A stretch of 64,000 nucleotides of DNA from Pseudomonas atagonensis (GTDB taxonomy: Bacteria; Pseudomonadota; Gammaproteobacteria; Pseudomonadales; Pseudomonadaceae): positions 52,362-116,361 of the forward strand of contig NZ_VXCA01000035.1 in NCBI RefSeq assembly GCF_011369485.1. Reading direction: 5' to 3'. Position 1 is the stretch's first letter; every line of letters starts with the position of its first letter. Shown here one piece after another: positions 42,041 to 48,324 of this stretch. The notes beneath the pieces were generated by a model, which saw nothing but the letters and a program-made list of their open reading frames with translations, searched no databases and was not told the DNA's origin. A program made the translations under genes and the position numbers.

Positions 42041-43012
42041 TTACTGCTGCAGGTCGATCGGTGCGCTCGAGACAATCGGCGCCGAAGTATTCGGCGTGCC
42101 GATCTCGGTTGGCAGACCATCTTCGGCCGCAACAACGTCGCGTACCACATCCCAGTTCATGCGCAGGTTGTTGGTGATGTCGTCACGCTTGAGCATCGCG
42201 TTGATCACCGCCGTGTGCTTGTCGACCACCGACGGGTTGCCCTTGTCGTCGATTGGCGTGTGCGCTTCGAGATAGACCTTGCCGCCACTGCGCCCGAACT
42301 TGTACGCATCGTTGAGAATACGCACCGAAGTGCCGACCGGCACCATGCTGGCCATTTCCAGCACGTTGTTGTTGAACATGCGGAAGCAGCCGTGACTGGT
42401 GCGCATGCCGATGCCGAACTTCTTGTTCGAACCATGGATCAGGTAGCCCGGCGTGCCGAGGGTGAACTTGAACGGCCCCAGCGGGTTGTCAGGACCGGCC
42501 GGCACCACGTTTGGCAACGGATCACCATCAGCGGCGTGCTCAGCCTTGATCGACGCTGGAGGCGTCCAGGTCGGGTTCGGCGTCTTGGCCGTGATCGAGG
42601 TATGCGCAATCGGCGAACCCCAACCTTCACGACCGATGCCCAGCGGGAAGGTGTACACCACGCTCCGGCCTTTCGGGAAATAGTAGAGTCGGTATTCGGC
42701 GAGGTTGATCACTATGCCTTCGCGCGGGCCCGGCGGCAGAATGAAGCGCGTCGGCAGAACGATTTCGGTGCCGGCACCCGGCAACCAGGCATCGACGCCC
42801 GGGTTGGCCGCGACCATTTCCGAATAGCCCAGATCGTACTTCGTGCCCAGGTCGGCGAAGGTGTCTTCGTACTTGGCTTTGATCACCTGCACCTGGCCGA
42901 TGATGTCTTCACCGGGTGGTGGCAGGGGAAACTCCAATGCAGCAACGGGACCGGCCACACACAGGGCGGCAAGTGACAGGCAGCGGGTGACGGCAGGAAA
43001 GCGCGGCAACAT
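42041..43012 (-). CDS. L,D-transpeptidase (YkuD/ErfK family)
   Basis: A 323-residue periplasmic enzyme. A signal peptide (MLPRFPAVTRCLSLAALCVA) is followed by a LysM-like segment (DLGTKYDLGYSEMVAANPGV) and the YkuD catalytic domain, with HGSNKKFGIG and the catalytic Cys in MRTSHGCFRM (S-H-G-C-x-R). It would make 3-3 murein crosslinks or attach lipoprotein to murein; its place directly next to oprI suggests the latter, as for ErfK/YbiS and Lpp. I chose ATG 43012 because AAGGA lies 8 nt upstream; ATG 43030 is an alternative. Confidence 0.9.
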   Translation of the reverse strand: MLPRFPAVTRCLSLAALCVAGPVAALEFPLPPPGEDIIGQVQVIKAKYEDTFADLGTKYDLGYSEMVAANPGVDAWLPGAGTEIVLPTRFILPPGPREGIVINLAEYRLYYFPKGRSVVYTFPLGIGREGWGSPIAHTSITAKTPNPTWTPPASIKAEHAADGDPLPNVVPAGPDNPLGPFKFTLGTPGYLIHGSNKKFGIGMRTSHGCFRMFNNNVLEMASMVPVGTSVRILNDAYKFGRSGGKVYLEAHTPIDDKGNPSVVDKHTAVINAMLKRDDITNNLRMNWDVVRDVVAAEDGLPTEIGTPNTSAPIVSSAPIDLQQ

Positions 43013-43161
43013 CCGGAAAATCCTTCGCATGATCAACAAGGGTATAAGAGCGCGATTGTACACCGCACTTTGAATATTCGGGGAGACAGCCCGATAGGCT
43101 GGCAAAACTCTTCATGTTGGAGCTGCCGAAGGCTCGGCCGCGATCAGACGCCCTTATTCGA

Positions 43162-43455
43162 CTAAAGCTCGAAACGCAGTTCCGGCCAGATCGGCGAAGT
43201 CCCGCGCTTCTGCGACTCGAGAATCGCCCGGCACAAAGAGCACAGACGCTGATCCTGAAACACCCGACGATCCACGCTCGACCAGCGTGGTTGCGCCGGC
43301 AGCAGACTGCCGCAGAGGGTGCGATCGGCCGAGCCGCCGAGTTCAAGTTGACGGGTCACCAGATGCACCCGCACTTCCTGGCAGGCGAACAGATCCAGCT
43401 GCTCGTCAGGCTCGATCAGTTGGTAGGCAAACAGGGACCAGGCAGAACGCGACAT
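43162..43455 (-). CDS. Conserved small cysteine-containing protein
   Basis: A 97-residue protein I recognise only as the conserved gene between the L,D-transpeptidase and tesA in pseudomonads. It starts MSRSAWSLFAYQLIEPDEQL and contains four Cys residues: FACQEV (about 33), TLCGSL (about 56) and the pair LCSLCRAIL (C-x2-C, about 79-82). A metal site is possible. ATG 43455 has GGAG 7 nt upstream. Before the island inserted, it would have followed tesA on the same strand by about 60 bp. Confidence 0.72.
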   Translation of the reverse strand: MSRSAWSLFAYQLIEPDEQLDLFACQEVRVHLVTRQLELGGSADRTLCGSLLPAQPRWSSVDRRVFQDQRLCSLCRAILESQKRGTSPIWPELRFEL

Positions 43456-43512
43456 CGGGGGCTCCAAATAAGGGGGCGCCACATTAGCCGAAAGCCTGCC
43501 CTTAGAAAAGCC

Positions 43513-43657
43513 TCATAACAGCGGTTTTAGCGTCGGCCAGACATTTTCCAGCAACTTGCCCTGAGCCCCGGCTGCCGGGTGCAGACCGTCGGCCTGCATC
43601 AGGTCGGGATGACCGCCCACGCCGTCGAGGAAAAACGGCACCAGCGGGATCTTTTTG
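43513..43657 (-). pseudogene. Displaced original 3' end of tesA
   Basis: On the minus strand this reads as the last ~46 codons of TesA (KKIPLVPFFLDGVGGHPDLM, then on to NVWPTLKPLL and TGA). It has no start region, and an in-frame TAA lies just upstream of the homology. It matches 47031-47169 over 139 bp (43519-43657) with one mismatch (43560 C versus 47072 T), which changes Gly to Ser in the intact gene. Beyond the match the two copies end differently (TTATGA here, CTTTGA in the intact gene). I infer that this is the native terminus, cut off by the island insertion. Confidence 0.9.
43519..43657. repeat. 139-bp direct repeat, left copy (island boundary)
   Basis: Direct repeat of 47031-47169, 138 of 139 bases identical. 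It marks the left boundary of the hxs island. It is much longer than a typical integrase core site and lies entirely within tesA coding sequence. Confidence 0.93.
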
Positions 43658-43743
43658 ACCAACACTTAAGCTTAGAAAATTAGGGAGCCCGATACGTTTG
43701 TCGGATTTGGACGGCAGAACCATAAGGTCACACCAATTCCATA

Positions 43744-43771
43744 TTGACATCACCTTGTATGCACATAGACT
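43744..43771 (+). promoter_or_regulatory. Predicted promoter of the hxs operon
   Basis: TTGACA at 43744-43749 and TAGACT at 43766-43771, spacer 16 bp. The first residues of transcript would begin about 30 bp before the hxsA ATG at 43811. The promoter lies inside the island, so the operon carries its own. Confidence 0.65.
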
Positions 43772-43810
43772 CTCCTCGATTAACCCCACCTCTGATAAGG
43801 AAATCCCATT

Positions 43811-44095
43811 ATGAAAAATCGTTCCTTTTTGGTACCTATGGCTACCTTGGCTGCGGCTGTTGCCACTGAACAGGCTTCAGCGTCGGCACCTCACGAGATC
43901 GTCGAAACCACCATCGACCAAACAATCTCAATCCAAACGCCTCCTCCAAGTGAAAACCTTTCGGTACGCAGTGGCAATGACCTATTCGAGTTCGTGTTAA
44001 AACGCGGTGACCAAGGTCAATTTATGGCCTATCACAGCTCCCATAGCTCCCACTCATCTCACAGCTCCCACAGCTCTCATCATTCGGGCTCCTGA
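43811..44095 (+). CDS. hxsA: His-Xaa-Ser repeat precursor peptide HxsA
   Basis: A 94-residue precursor. A hydrophobic, signal-like N-terminus (MKNRSFLVPMATLAAAVA, then EQASASA) is followed by a polar, acidic middle (about 28-70) and a C-terminal tail at residues 75-94: five His-Ser-Ser units, then HHSGS. The His-x-Ser repeat marks the HxsA substrate family, and it is followed by HxsD and two radical SAM genes as in other hxs loci. The repeat is presumably the modified core; the chemistry is unknown. AAGGAAA lies 8 nt before the ATG. The His and Ser codons vary (CAC/CAT, AGC/TCA, TCC/TCT), so the repeat is maintained at the protein level. Confidence 0.9.
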   Translation: MKNRSFLVPMATLAAAVATEQASASAPHEIVETTIDQTISIQTPPPSENLSVRSGNDLFEFVLKRGDQGQFMAYHSSHSSHSSHSSHSSHHSGS

Positions 44096-44096
44096 C

Positions 44097-44399
44097 ATGG
44101 GACGCGAGGTGACGCTCGTATATGACGAGCAGCTTTACGAAGCACAAGTGCTGCAAAAAGCTGCTTATCGGGCAATGAACTCGCTGACGGTTGATATTAC
44201 GTGCGCTGACGGTAAATTCAGCTGCGTTTTGTCCTCAAATATCGGCGTCGAAGAGCCTTCATTTCTACTCGCTGTTCAAGAATTCAAGAAGGACGTGATC
44301 GACTACCAACTGCGCCACCAGTTGAATGCTGAAACGTTGCCCATCAAAAATCTGATCCTTGGACTGGCCTTCTCGAAAACCGGACTGATCAGTGAGTAA
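44097..44399 (+). CDS. hxsD: His-Xaa-Ser system protein HxsD
   Basis: A 100-residue acidic protein. The C-terminal part has KDVIDYQLRHQLNAETLPIK, close to the LLNDYxLRE-type motif that defines the HxsD family, followed by the hydrophobic NLILGLAFSKTGL. It has one pair of Cys (ITCADGKFSCVL). HxsD may act as the peptide-recognition or scaffold partner for the two maturases; this is inference. ATG 44097 lies 1 nt after the hxsA stop, and its 3' end overlaps hxsB by 8 nt. Confidence 0.87.
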   Translation: MGREVTLVYDEQLYEAQVLQKAAYRAMNSLTVDITCADGKFSCVLSSNIGVEEPSFLLAVQEFKKDVIDYQLRHQLNAETLPIKNLILGLAFSKTGLISE

Positions 44400-45849
44400 A
44401 TTTCAGAAGCTGGATTTCTATGCTCAGCAACGCCCTTACGAGCTGCTGCCGTTCAAATTCGACCGTTTGAATGACTGCCAATACGTCATTACCAATATGG
44501 CGGGCGAGTACCAAGTCCTGCCAATGCCGGTGCTCGAACAGCTGATCAACAGAACGCTATCGTTTACATCAGAGCTGATCCCAACACTACGTTCGAAGCA
44601 GTTCATCCGATTTCCTGAAGAGCAAGCACCTCTCCAGCTACTCGCTCTCAAGATTCGCACCCGTTTGTCTAGGCTGGCTCAGTTCACAAATCTGCACATC
44701 TTTGTAGTAACCCTTCGATGTGACCATAGCTGCCCCTATTGCCAAGTCTCACGGCAATCGGAAAGCAGAGATGAATTCGACATGACCTCAGAGATGGCTG
44801 ACCGGTCGTTGGATTTCGTTTTCATGTCACCGAATCCGGCCATCAAAATTGAGTTTCAGGGCGGGGAGCCCTTGCTGAATTTTGAGATGGTGAAGTACGT
44901 TGTCCTTGAGGCTGAAAGACGCAATCTCAAAGAAGGCCGTGACCTTCAGTTCGTGATTGCAACCACGCTTTCACTGTTAACTGATGAAATGCTCATTTTT
45001 TGCAAGCAGCACCGCATTGTTCTTTCATCATCCCTCGACGGACCGATGAATCTCCACAACGCCAATCGCCCACGCCCCGGACGGGACAGTCACCAACGTT
45101 TCGAAGAAGGGTTAACGAAAGCGCGCGCAGCACTCGGGTACGATCAAGTATCTGCTCTGATGACGACCACCGACAAAAGCCTACCCCACGTAAGGGCCAT
45201 CATTGATGATTACCTGCGTCTCGGCTTTGATGGGATATTTCTCCGAACTCTCTCGCCATATGGCTTCGCAATCAAGACCAAGAAATTTCTGGCATATGAC
45301 ACTGAACGCTGGCTAGACTTTTTCAAAGAAGGTCTTGATTACATCATCGAGCTGAACAAATCCGGCATACGTTTTGTGGAGCAGTACTCATCGCTTGTGC
45401 TGGCAAAAATGCTCACATCAACAGATCCCGGATTCGTTGATCTGATGACCCCCGCAGGTGCTGGAATTGCTGCCATCGTGTTCAATTATGATGGCTCCGT
45501 CTACGCTTCAGATGAGAGTCGCATGCTTGCTGAGATGGGCGACTACACCTTCAGATTAGGCAACATTCTGGAACAATCCTATGAGGATATCATCCTCTCA
45601 GATCAGCTCTTAGATGCATTGGAAGAGTCCTTCACACTGAGTTCTCCCATGTGCTCAGACTGCGCATTTGAACCCTTCTGCGGCTCAGAACCTGTTTACC
45701 ACCACGCCATGCAAAACGATCTGGTAGGAAGAAAGCCAGAATCCTCTTTTTGTAAGCGGAACATGGCGATCTTCAAACACCTCATTGAATTGATGGAAAA
45801 CGACGAAGATACGAAGCGAATTTTTATGGGGTGGGCGAATCGATGCTGA
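44392..45849 (+). CDS. hxsB: Radical SAM maturase HxsB
   Basis: A 485-residue radical SAM enzyme. An N-terminal region of about 100 residues (possible peptide-binding domain) precedes the [4Fe-4S]-SAM motif C-x3-C-x2-C in TLRCDHSCPYCQVS (Cys110, 114, 117). The SAM-binding GGEP equivalent is EFQGGEPLLNF. The C-terminus has a SPASM-like cysteine set: C422, C425, C431 (CSDCAFEPFC) and C454 (SSFCKRN), for an auxiliary Fe-S cluster. It is expected to modify the His-x-Ser core of HxsA. The start is GTG 44392 overlapping hxsD; the stop overlaps the hxsC start region. Confidence 0.92.
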   Translation: MSKFQKLDFYAQQRPYELLPFKFDRLNDCQYVITNMAGEYQVLPMPVLEQLINRTLSFTSELIPTLRSKQFIRFPEEQAPLQLLALKIRTRLSRLAQFTNLHIFVVTLRCDHSCPYCQVSRQSESRDEFDMTSEMADRSLDFVFMSPNPAIKIEFQGGEPLLNFEMVKYVVLEAERRNLKEGRDLQFVIATTLSLLTDEMLIFCKQHRIVLSSSLDGPMNLHNANRPRPGRDSHQRFEEGLTKARAALGYDQVSALMTTTDKSLPHVRAIIDDYLRLGFDGIFLRTLSPYGFAIKTKKFLAYDTERWLDFFKEGLDYIIELNKSGIRFVEQYSSLVLAKMLTSTDPGFVDLMTPAGAGIAAIVFNYDGSVYASDESRMLAEMGDYTFRLGNILEQSYEDIILSDQLLDALEESFTLSSPMCSDCAFEPFCGSEPVYHHAMQNDLVGRKPESSFCKRNMAIFKHLIELMENDEDTKRIFMGWANRC

Positions 45850-47006
45850 AGCTCAGCGGAAAAATAATCCGTATTCATGCAGTTGATGTCTCGAAGGATC
45901 TCACGCTAATCAAGGTCTCCACTAACCGAAACCTTCCCGAAATCCTACGAAGAGAAATGGCCTACCTGGTGACCGGATACCCGATCCCCATCGGATTTGC
46001 TCACTATCTTCTGACTGAGCAGCATCAGGATTTGGCTCAAGAACTCCCAATGGGTTCCGACCATTCGGTCCTGCCGAATGACTATGGCTACATTGATAAC
46101 AATGACATTGTCCGGCTTTCCGCTGATCGTCAAAGCATACGGGTTCTGTTTCGGGCCTCGTCGCCGAACAACAGCATTCTGCTGACTGAGCAGTGCAACA
46201 ACTATTGCCTTATGTGTTCACAACCTCCTAAAGCAGCCGATGACTCATGGATACTCGATGAAATTGAAAGCTTGATTCCATTGATTCCTAAGGAAACCCG
46301 CGAGCTGGGATTCACTGGTGGGGAGCCTACGACCAATAAGGAGCGGTTTCTTAAAATCATTAGCCTGACAAAAAGCTATTTACCAAGAACCGCCATCCAT
46401 ATCCTTTCGAACGGAAGAAGCTTTAAAGACTCGGACTTTGCTGAAAAATACGCGTCGATAGGAATACCCGATGCGATGGTCGGCATTCCCGTCTATTCAG
46501 ACGATCCAACGCTGCATGACTACATCGTGCAAGCTCGAGGCGCATTCGACGAAACCATCCGAGGCATTCTGAACCTGAAACGCTTGGGGCAGAAGGTTGA
46601 GATTCGGGTCGTCTTGCACAAGCTGTCAATTCAGCGGCTTCCTCAGTTATGTGAGTTCATTGCGCGCAATCTCTTGTTCGTTGATCAGGTTGCTTTGATG
46701 GGGCTTGAAATGATGGGGTTTACTCGCGCTAATCTCGACGAGCTATGGATTGATCCCATCGAGTACAAAGACATCCTCAGCAAATCAGTGCAGATTCTTA
46801 CCAAATATGGAATGAACGTTTCGGTCTACAACCATCAGTTGTGTCTGGTTAACGCAGACATTCTTCCGTACTACCGAAAGTCAATCAGCGACTGGAAAAA
46901 TGAGTTTGCGCCGGAATGCCTGACCTGCAGAAAGCAAAGCGAATGCGGAGGCTTTTTCTCGTCAGGGATCAAATTTGGATACAGCAAACAACTTTCGCCT
47001 TTCTGA
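45843..47006 (+). CDS. hxsC: Radical SAM maturase HxsC
   Basis: A 387-residue radical SAM enzyme distinct from HxsB. The cluster motif is CNNYCLMC (Cys118, 122, 125), with GFTGGEPTTNK as the SAM-binding segment. A second cysteine set lies near the C-terminus, C359-x2-C362-x5-C368 (CLTCRKQSEC), suggesting an auxiliary cluster. HxsC is the conserved partner of HxsB, and both are thought to act on HxsA. ATG 45843 lies inside the last codons of hxsB; GTG 45831 is a longer alternative. The stop is only 18 bp from the convergent tesA stop, without a visible terminator. Confidence 0.92.
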   Translation: MLKLSGKIIRIHAVDVSKDLTLIKVSTNRNLPEILRREMAYLVTGYPIPIGFAHYLLTEQHQDLAQELPMGSDHSVLPNDYGYIDNNDIVRLSADRQSIRVLFRASSPNNSILLTEQCNNYCLMCSQPPKAADDSWILDEIESLIPLIPKETRELGFTGGEPTTNKERFLKIISLTKSYLPRTAIHILSNGRSFKDSDFAEKYASIGIPDAMVGIPVYSDDPTLHDYIVQARGAFDETIRGILNLKRLGQKVEIRVVLHKLSIQRLPQLCEFIARNLLFVDQVALMGLEMMGFTRANLDELWIDPIEYKDILSKSVQILTKYGMNVSVYNHQLCLVNADILPYYRKSISDWKNEFAPECLTCRKQSECGGFFSSGIKFGYSKQLSPF

Positions 47007-47024
47007 CGCCTTCGCAGAGCTATA

Positions 47025-47630
47025 TCAAAGCAGCGGTTTTAGCGTCGGCCAGACATTTTCCAGCAACTTGCTCTGAGCCCCGGCTGCCGGGTGCAGACCG
47101 TCGGCCTGCATCAGGTCGGGATGACCGCCCACGCCGTCGAGGAAAAACGGCACCAGCGGGATCTTTTTGTCGTCGGCGAGTTTGCCGTAGACCTCGGCGA
47201 AGGCGTCGGTGTAGCGCTTGCCGTAATTGGGCGGCAATTGCATGCCGAGCAACAACACCTTGGCACCGCTCTGGCGGGAACTGTCGATCATCGAGGCAAG
47301 ATTTTGTTGCAATTGCGCTGGCGGCATTCCGCGCAGGCCGTCGTTACCCCCAAGTTCGAGGATCACCAGCTCAGGCTTATGCTCTGCAAGCAGTGCCGGC
47401 AGGCGCGCCTGGCCTCCGGCACTGGTGTCGCCACTGATGGAGGCATTGACCACTTTGTCGTCAAAACCCTCCTTTTTGAGCCGTTGCTCCAGCAGCGATA
47501 CCCACCCCAGGCGGGTATCCAGTCCGAAACCGGCGCTGATACTATCGCCAACGATCAGGACAGTACCCGCCGCTGCGTTCTGGGCCATGCACATCAAGGC
47601 CAGGCCAGCACTCAAAAACCACACACGCAT
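47025..47630 (-). CDS. tesA: Arylesterase/acyl-CoA thioesterase I TesA (SGNH hydrolase)
   Basis: A 201-residue periplasmic GDSL/SGNH hydrolase, with esterase, thioesterase and lysophospholipase activities in the family. A signal peptide (MRVWFLSAGLALMCMAQNAAA) precedes block I VLIVGDSISAGFGLD (nucleophile Ser), SISGDTSAGG, ELGGNDGLRG, and the C-terminal catalytic Asp-x2-His in MQADGLHPAAG. ATG 47630 has GGAG 7 nt upstream. The gene is divergent from ybbA, as in E. coli. Its last 46 codons come from the right repeat copy; they differ from the left copy by one residue (Ser for Gly) and end CTT TGA. Confidence 0.94.
   Translation of the reverse strand: MRVWFLSAGLALMCMAQNAAAGTVLIVGDSISAGFGLDTRLGWVSLLEQRLKKEGFDDKVVNASISGDTSAGGQARLPALLAEHKPELVILELGGNDGLRGMPPAQLQQNLASMIDSSRQSGAKVLLLGMQLPPNYGKRYTDAFAEVYGKLADDKKIPLVPFFLDGVGGHPDLMQADGLHPAAGAQSKLLENVWPTLKPLL
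47031..47169. repeat. 139-bp direct repeat, right copy
   Basis: Right copy of the 43519-43657 repeat, in the same orientation. It forms the present 3' end of the intact tesA gene, except for its last few codon bases. Confidence 0.93.
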
Positions 47631-47640
47631 CGGATTCTCC

Positions 47641-48324
47641 ATGGGCGCAAGCATTCTCACCGCGAAGAACCTCAGCAAAGTGGTTCCCAGCGCGGAAGGT
47701 GAACTGACTATCCTGCACGAACTCAGCCTGGAACTGAACAAGGGCGACAGCCTGGCCATCGTCGGCGCGTCCGGTTCCGGCAAATCCACCCTCCTCGGCC
47801 TGCTCGCCGGCCTCGACTTGCCGAGCAGCGGCGAAGTCACCCTTGCCGGGCAGAGCCTGAGCAACCTCGATGAAGATCAGCGTGCACGGATCCGCGCCGA
47901 GCATGTCGGTTTTGTCTTTCAGTCGTTCCAGTTGCTCGACAGCCTCAACGCCCTGGAAAACGTCATGCTGCCGCTGGAGCTCGATGGCCGCAAAGATGCC
48001 CGCGAGCGGGCGACGGAGCTGCTCCAGCGCGTCGGCCTCGGCCAGCGCCTGACCCATTCTCCGCGCCAGCTCTCCGGTGGCGAGCAACAACGGGTGGCAA
48101 TCGCCCGCGCGTTTGCCGCCGAACCGGACGTGCTGTTTGCCGATGAGCCCACCGGCAATCTCGACAGCCACACCGGTGAGCGCATCAGCGACTTGCTCTT
48201 CGAACTGAACAAGGAACGCGGCACCACCCTGGTGCTGGTGACCCACGACGAACGCCTGGCCCATCGCTGCCGGCGCCTGATCCGTCTTGAAGCCGGCCTG
48301 TTGGTCGCCCCTCTGGAGCCTTGA
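47641..48324 (+). CDS. ybbA: ABC transporter ATP-binding protein YbbA
   Basis: A 227-residue ATPase of the LolD/MacB-like family. Walker A is GASGSGKSTLLGL (about 41-53), the signature motif is LSGGEQQRVAIARAFA, Walker B is VLFADEPTGNLD, and the H-loop is LVTHD. It pairs with the FtsX-like permease encoded next, to which it is coupled by an ATGA overlap. The substrate is unknown; in E. coli the gene is likewise divergent from tesA. The start is ATG 47641 close to the tesA ATG, so the two promoters overlap. Confidence 0.93.
   Translation: MGASILTAKNLSKVVPSAEGELTILHELSLELNKGDSLAIVGASGSGKSTLLGLLAGLDLPSSGEVTLAGQSLSNLDEDQRARIRAEHVGFVFQSFQLLDSLNALENVMLPLELDGRKDARERATELLQRVGLGQRLTHSPRQLSGGEQQRVAIARAFAAEPDVLFADEPTGNLDSHTGERISDLLFELNKERGTTLVLVTHDERLAHRCRRLIRLEAGLLVAPLEP

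Larger units (their letters stand above)
43658..47030. mobile_element. Hxs genomic island inserted at the 3' end of tesA
   Basis: About 3.37 kb lies between the two tesA-derived repeats and carries only hxsA, hxsD, hxsB and hxsC plus a promoter. G+C is visibly lower than the surroundings (one sampled line, 44941-45000, has 24 of 60 G+C). No integrase, transposase or terminal inverted repeat is visible. It may have been brought in by homologous recombination or by an integrase supplied elsewhere. Confidence 0.8.

Noticed and set aside
43502..43789. 95-codon minus-strand frame across the left island junction
   Set aside because: It reads the tesA remnant in a different frame from the real TesA C-terminus and has no motif; the junction created it by chance.
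44031..44095. Short tandem repeats that might suggest a CRISPR or minisatellite
   Set aside because: The repeats are 9-bp codon triplets encoding HSS inside hxsA, without spacers and with synonymous variation.
43519..47169. Interpretation of the 139-bp repeats as integrase att sites
   Set aside because: They are much longer than usual core sites, lie in coding sequence, differ in the codon next to the stop, and no integrase is present; a homologous tesA terminus explains them better.
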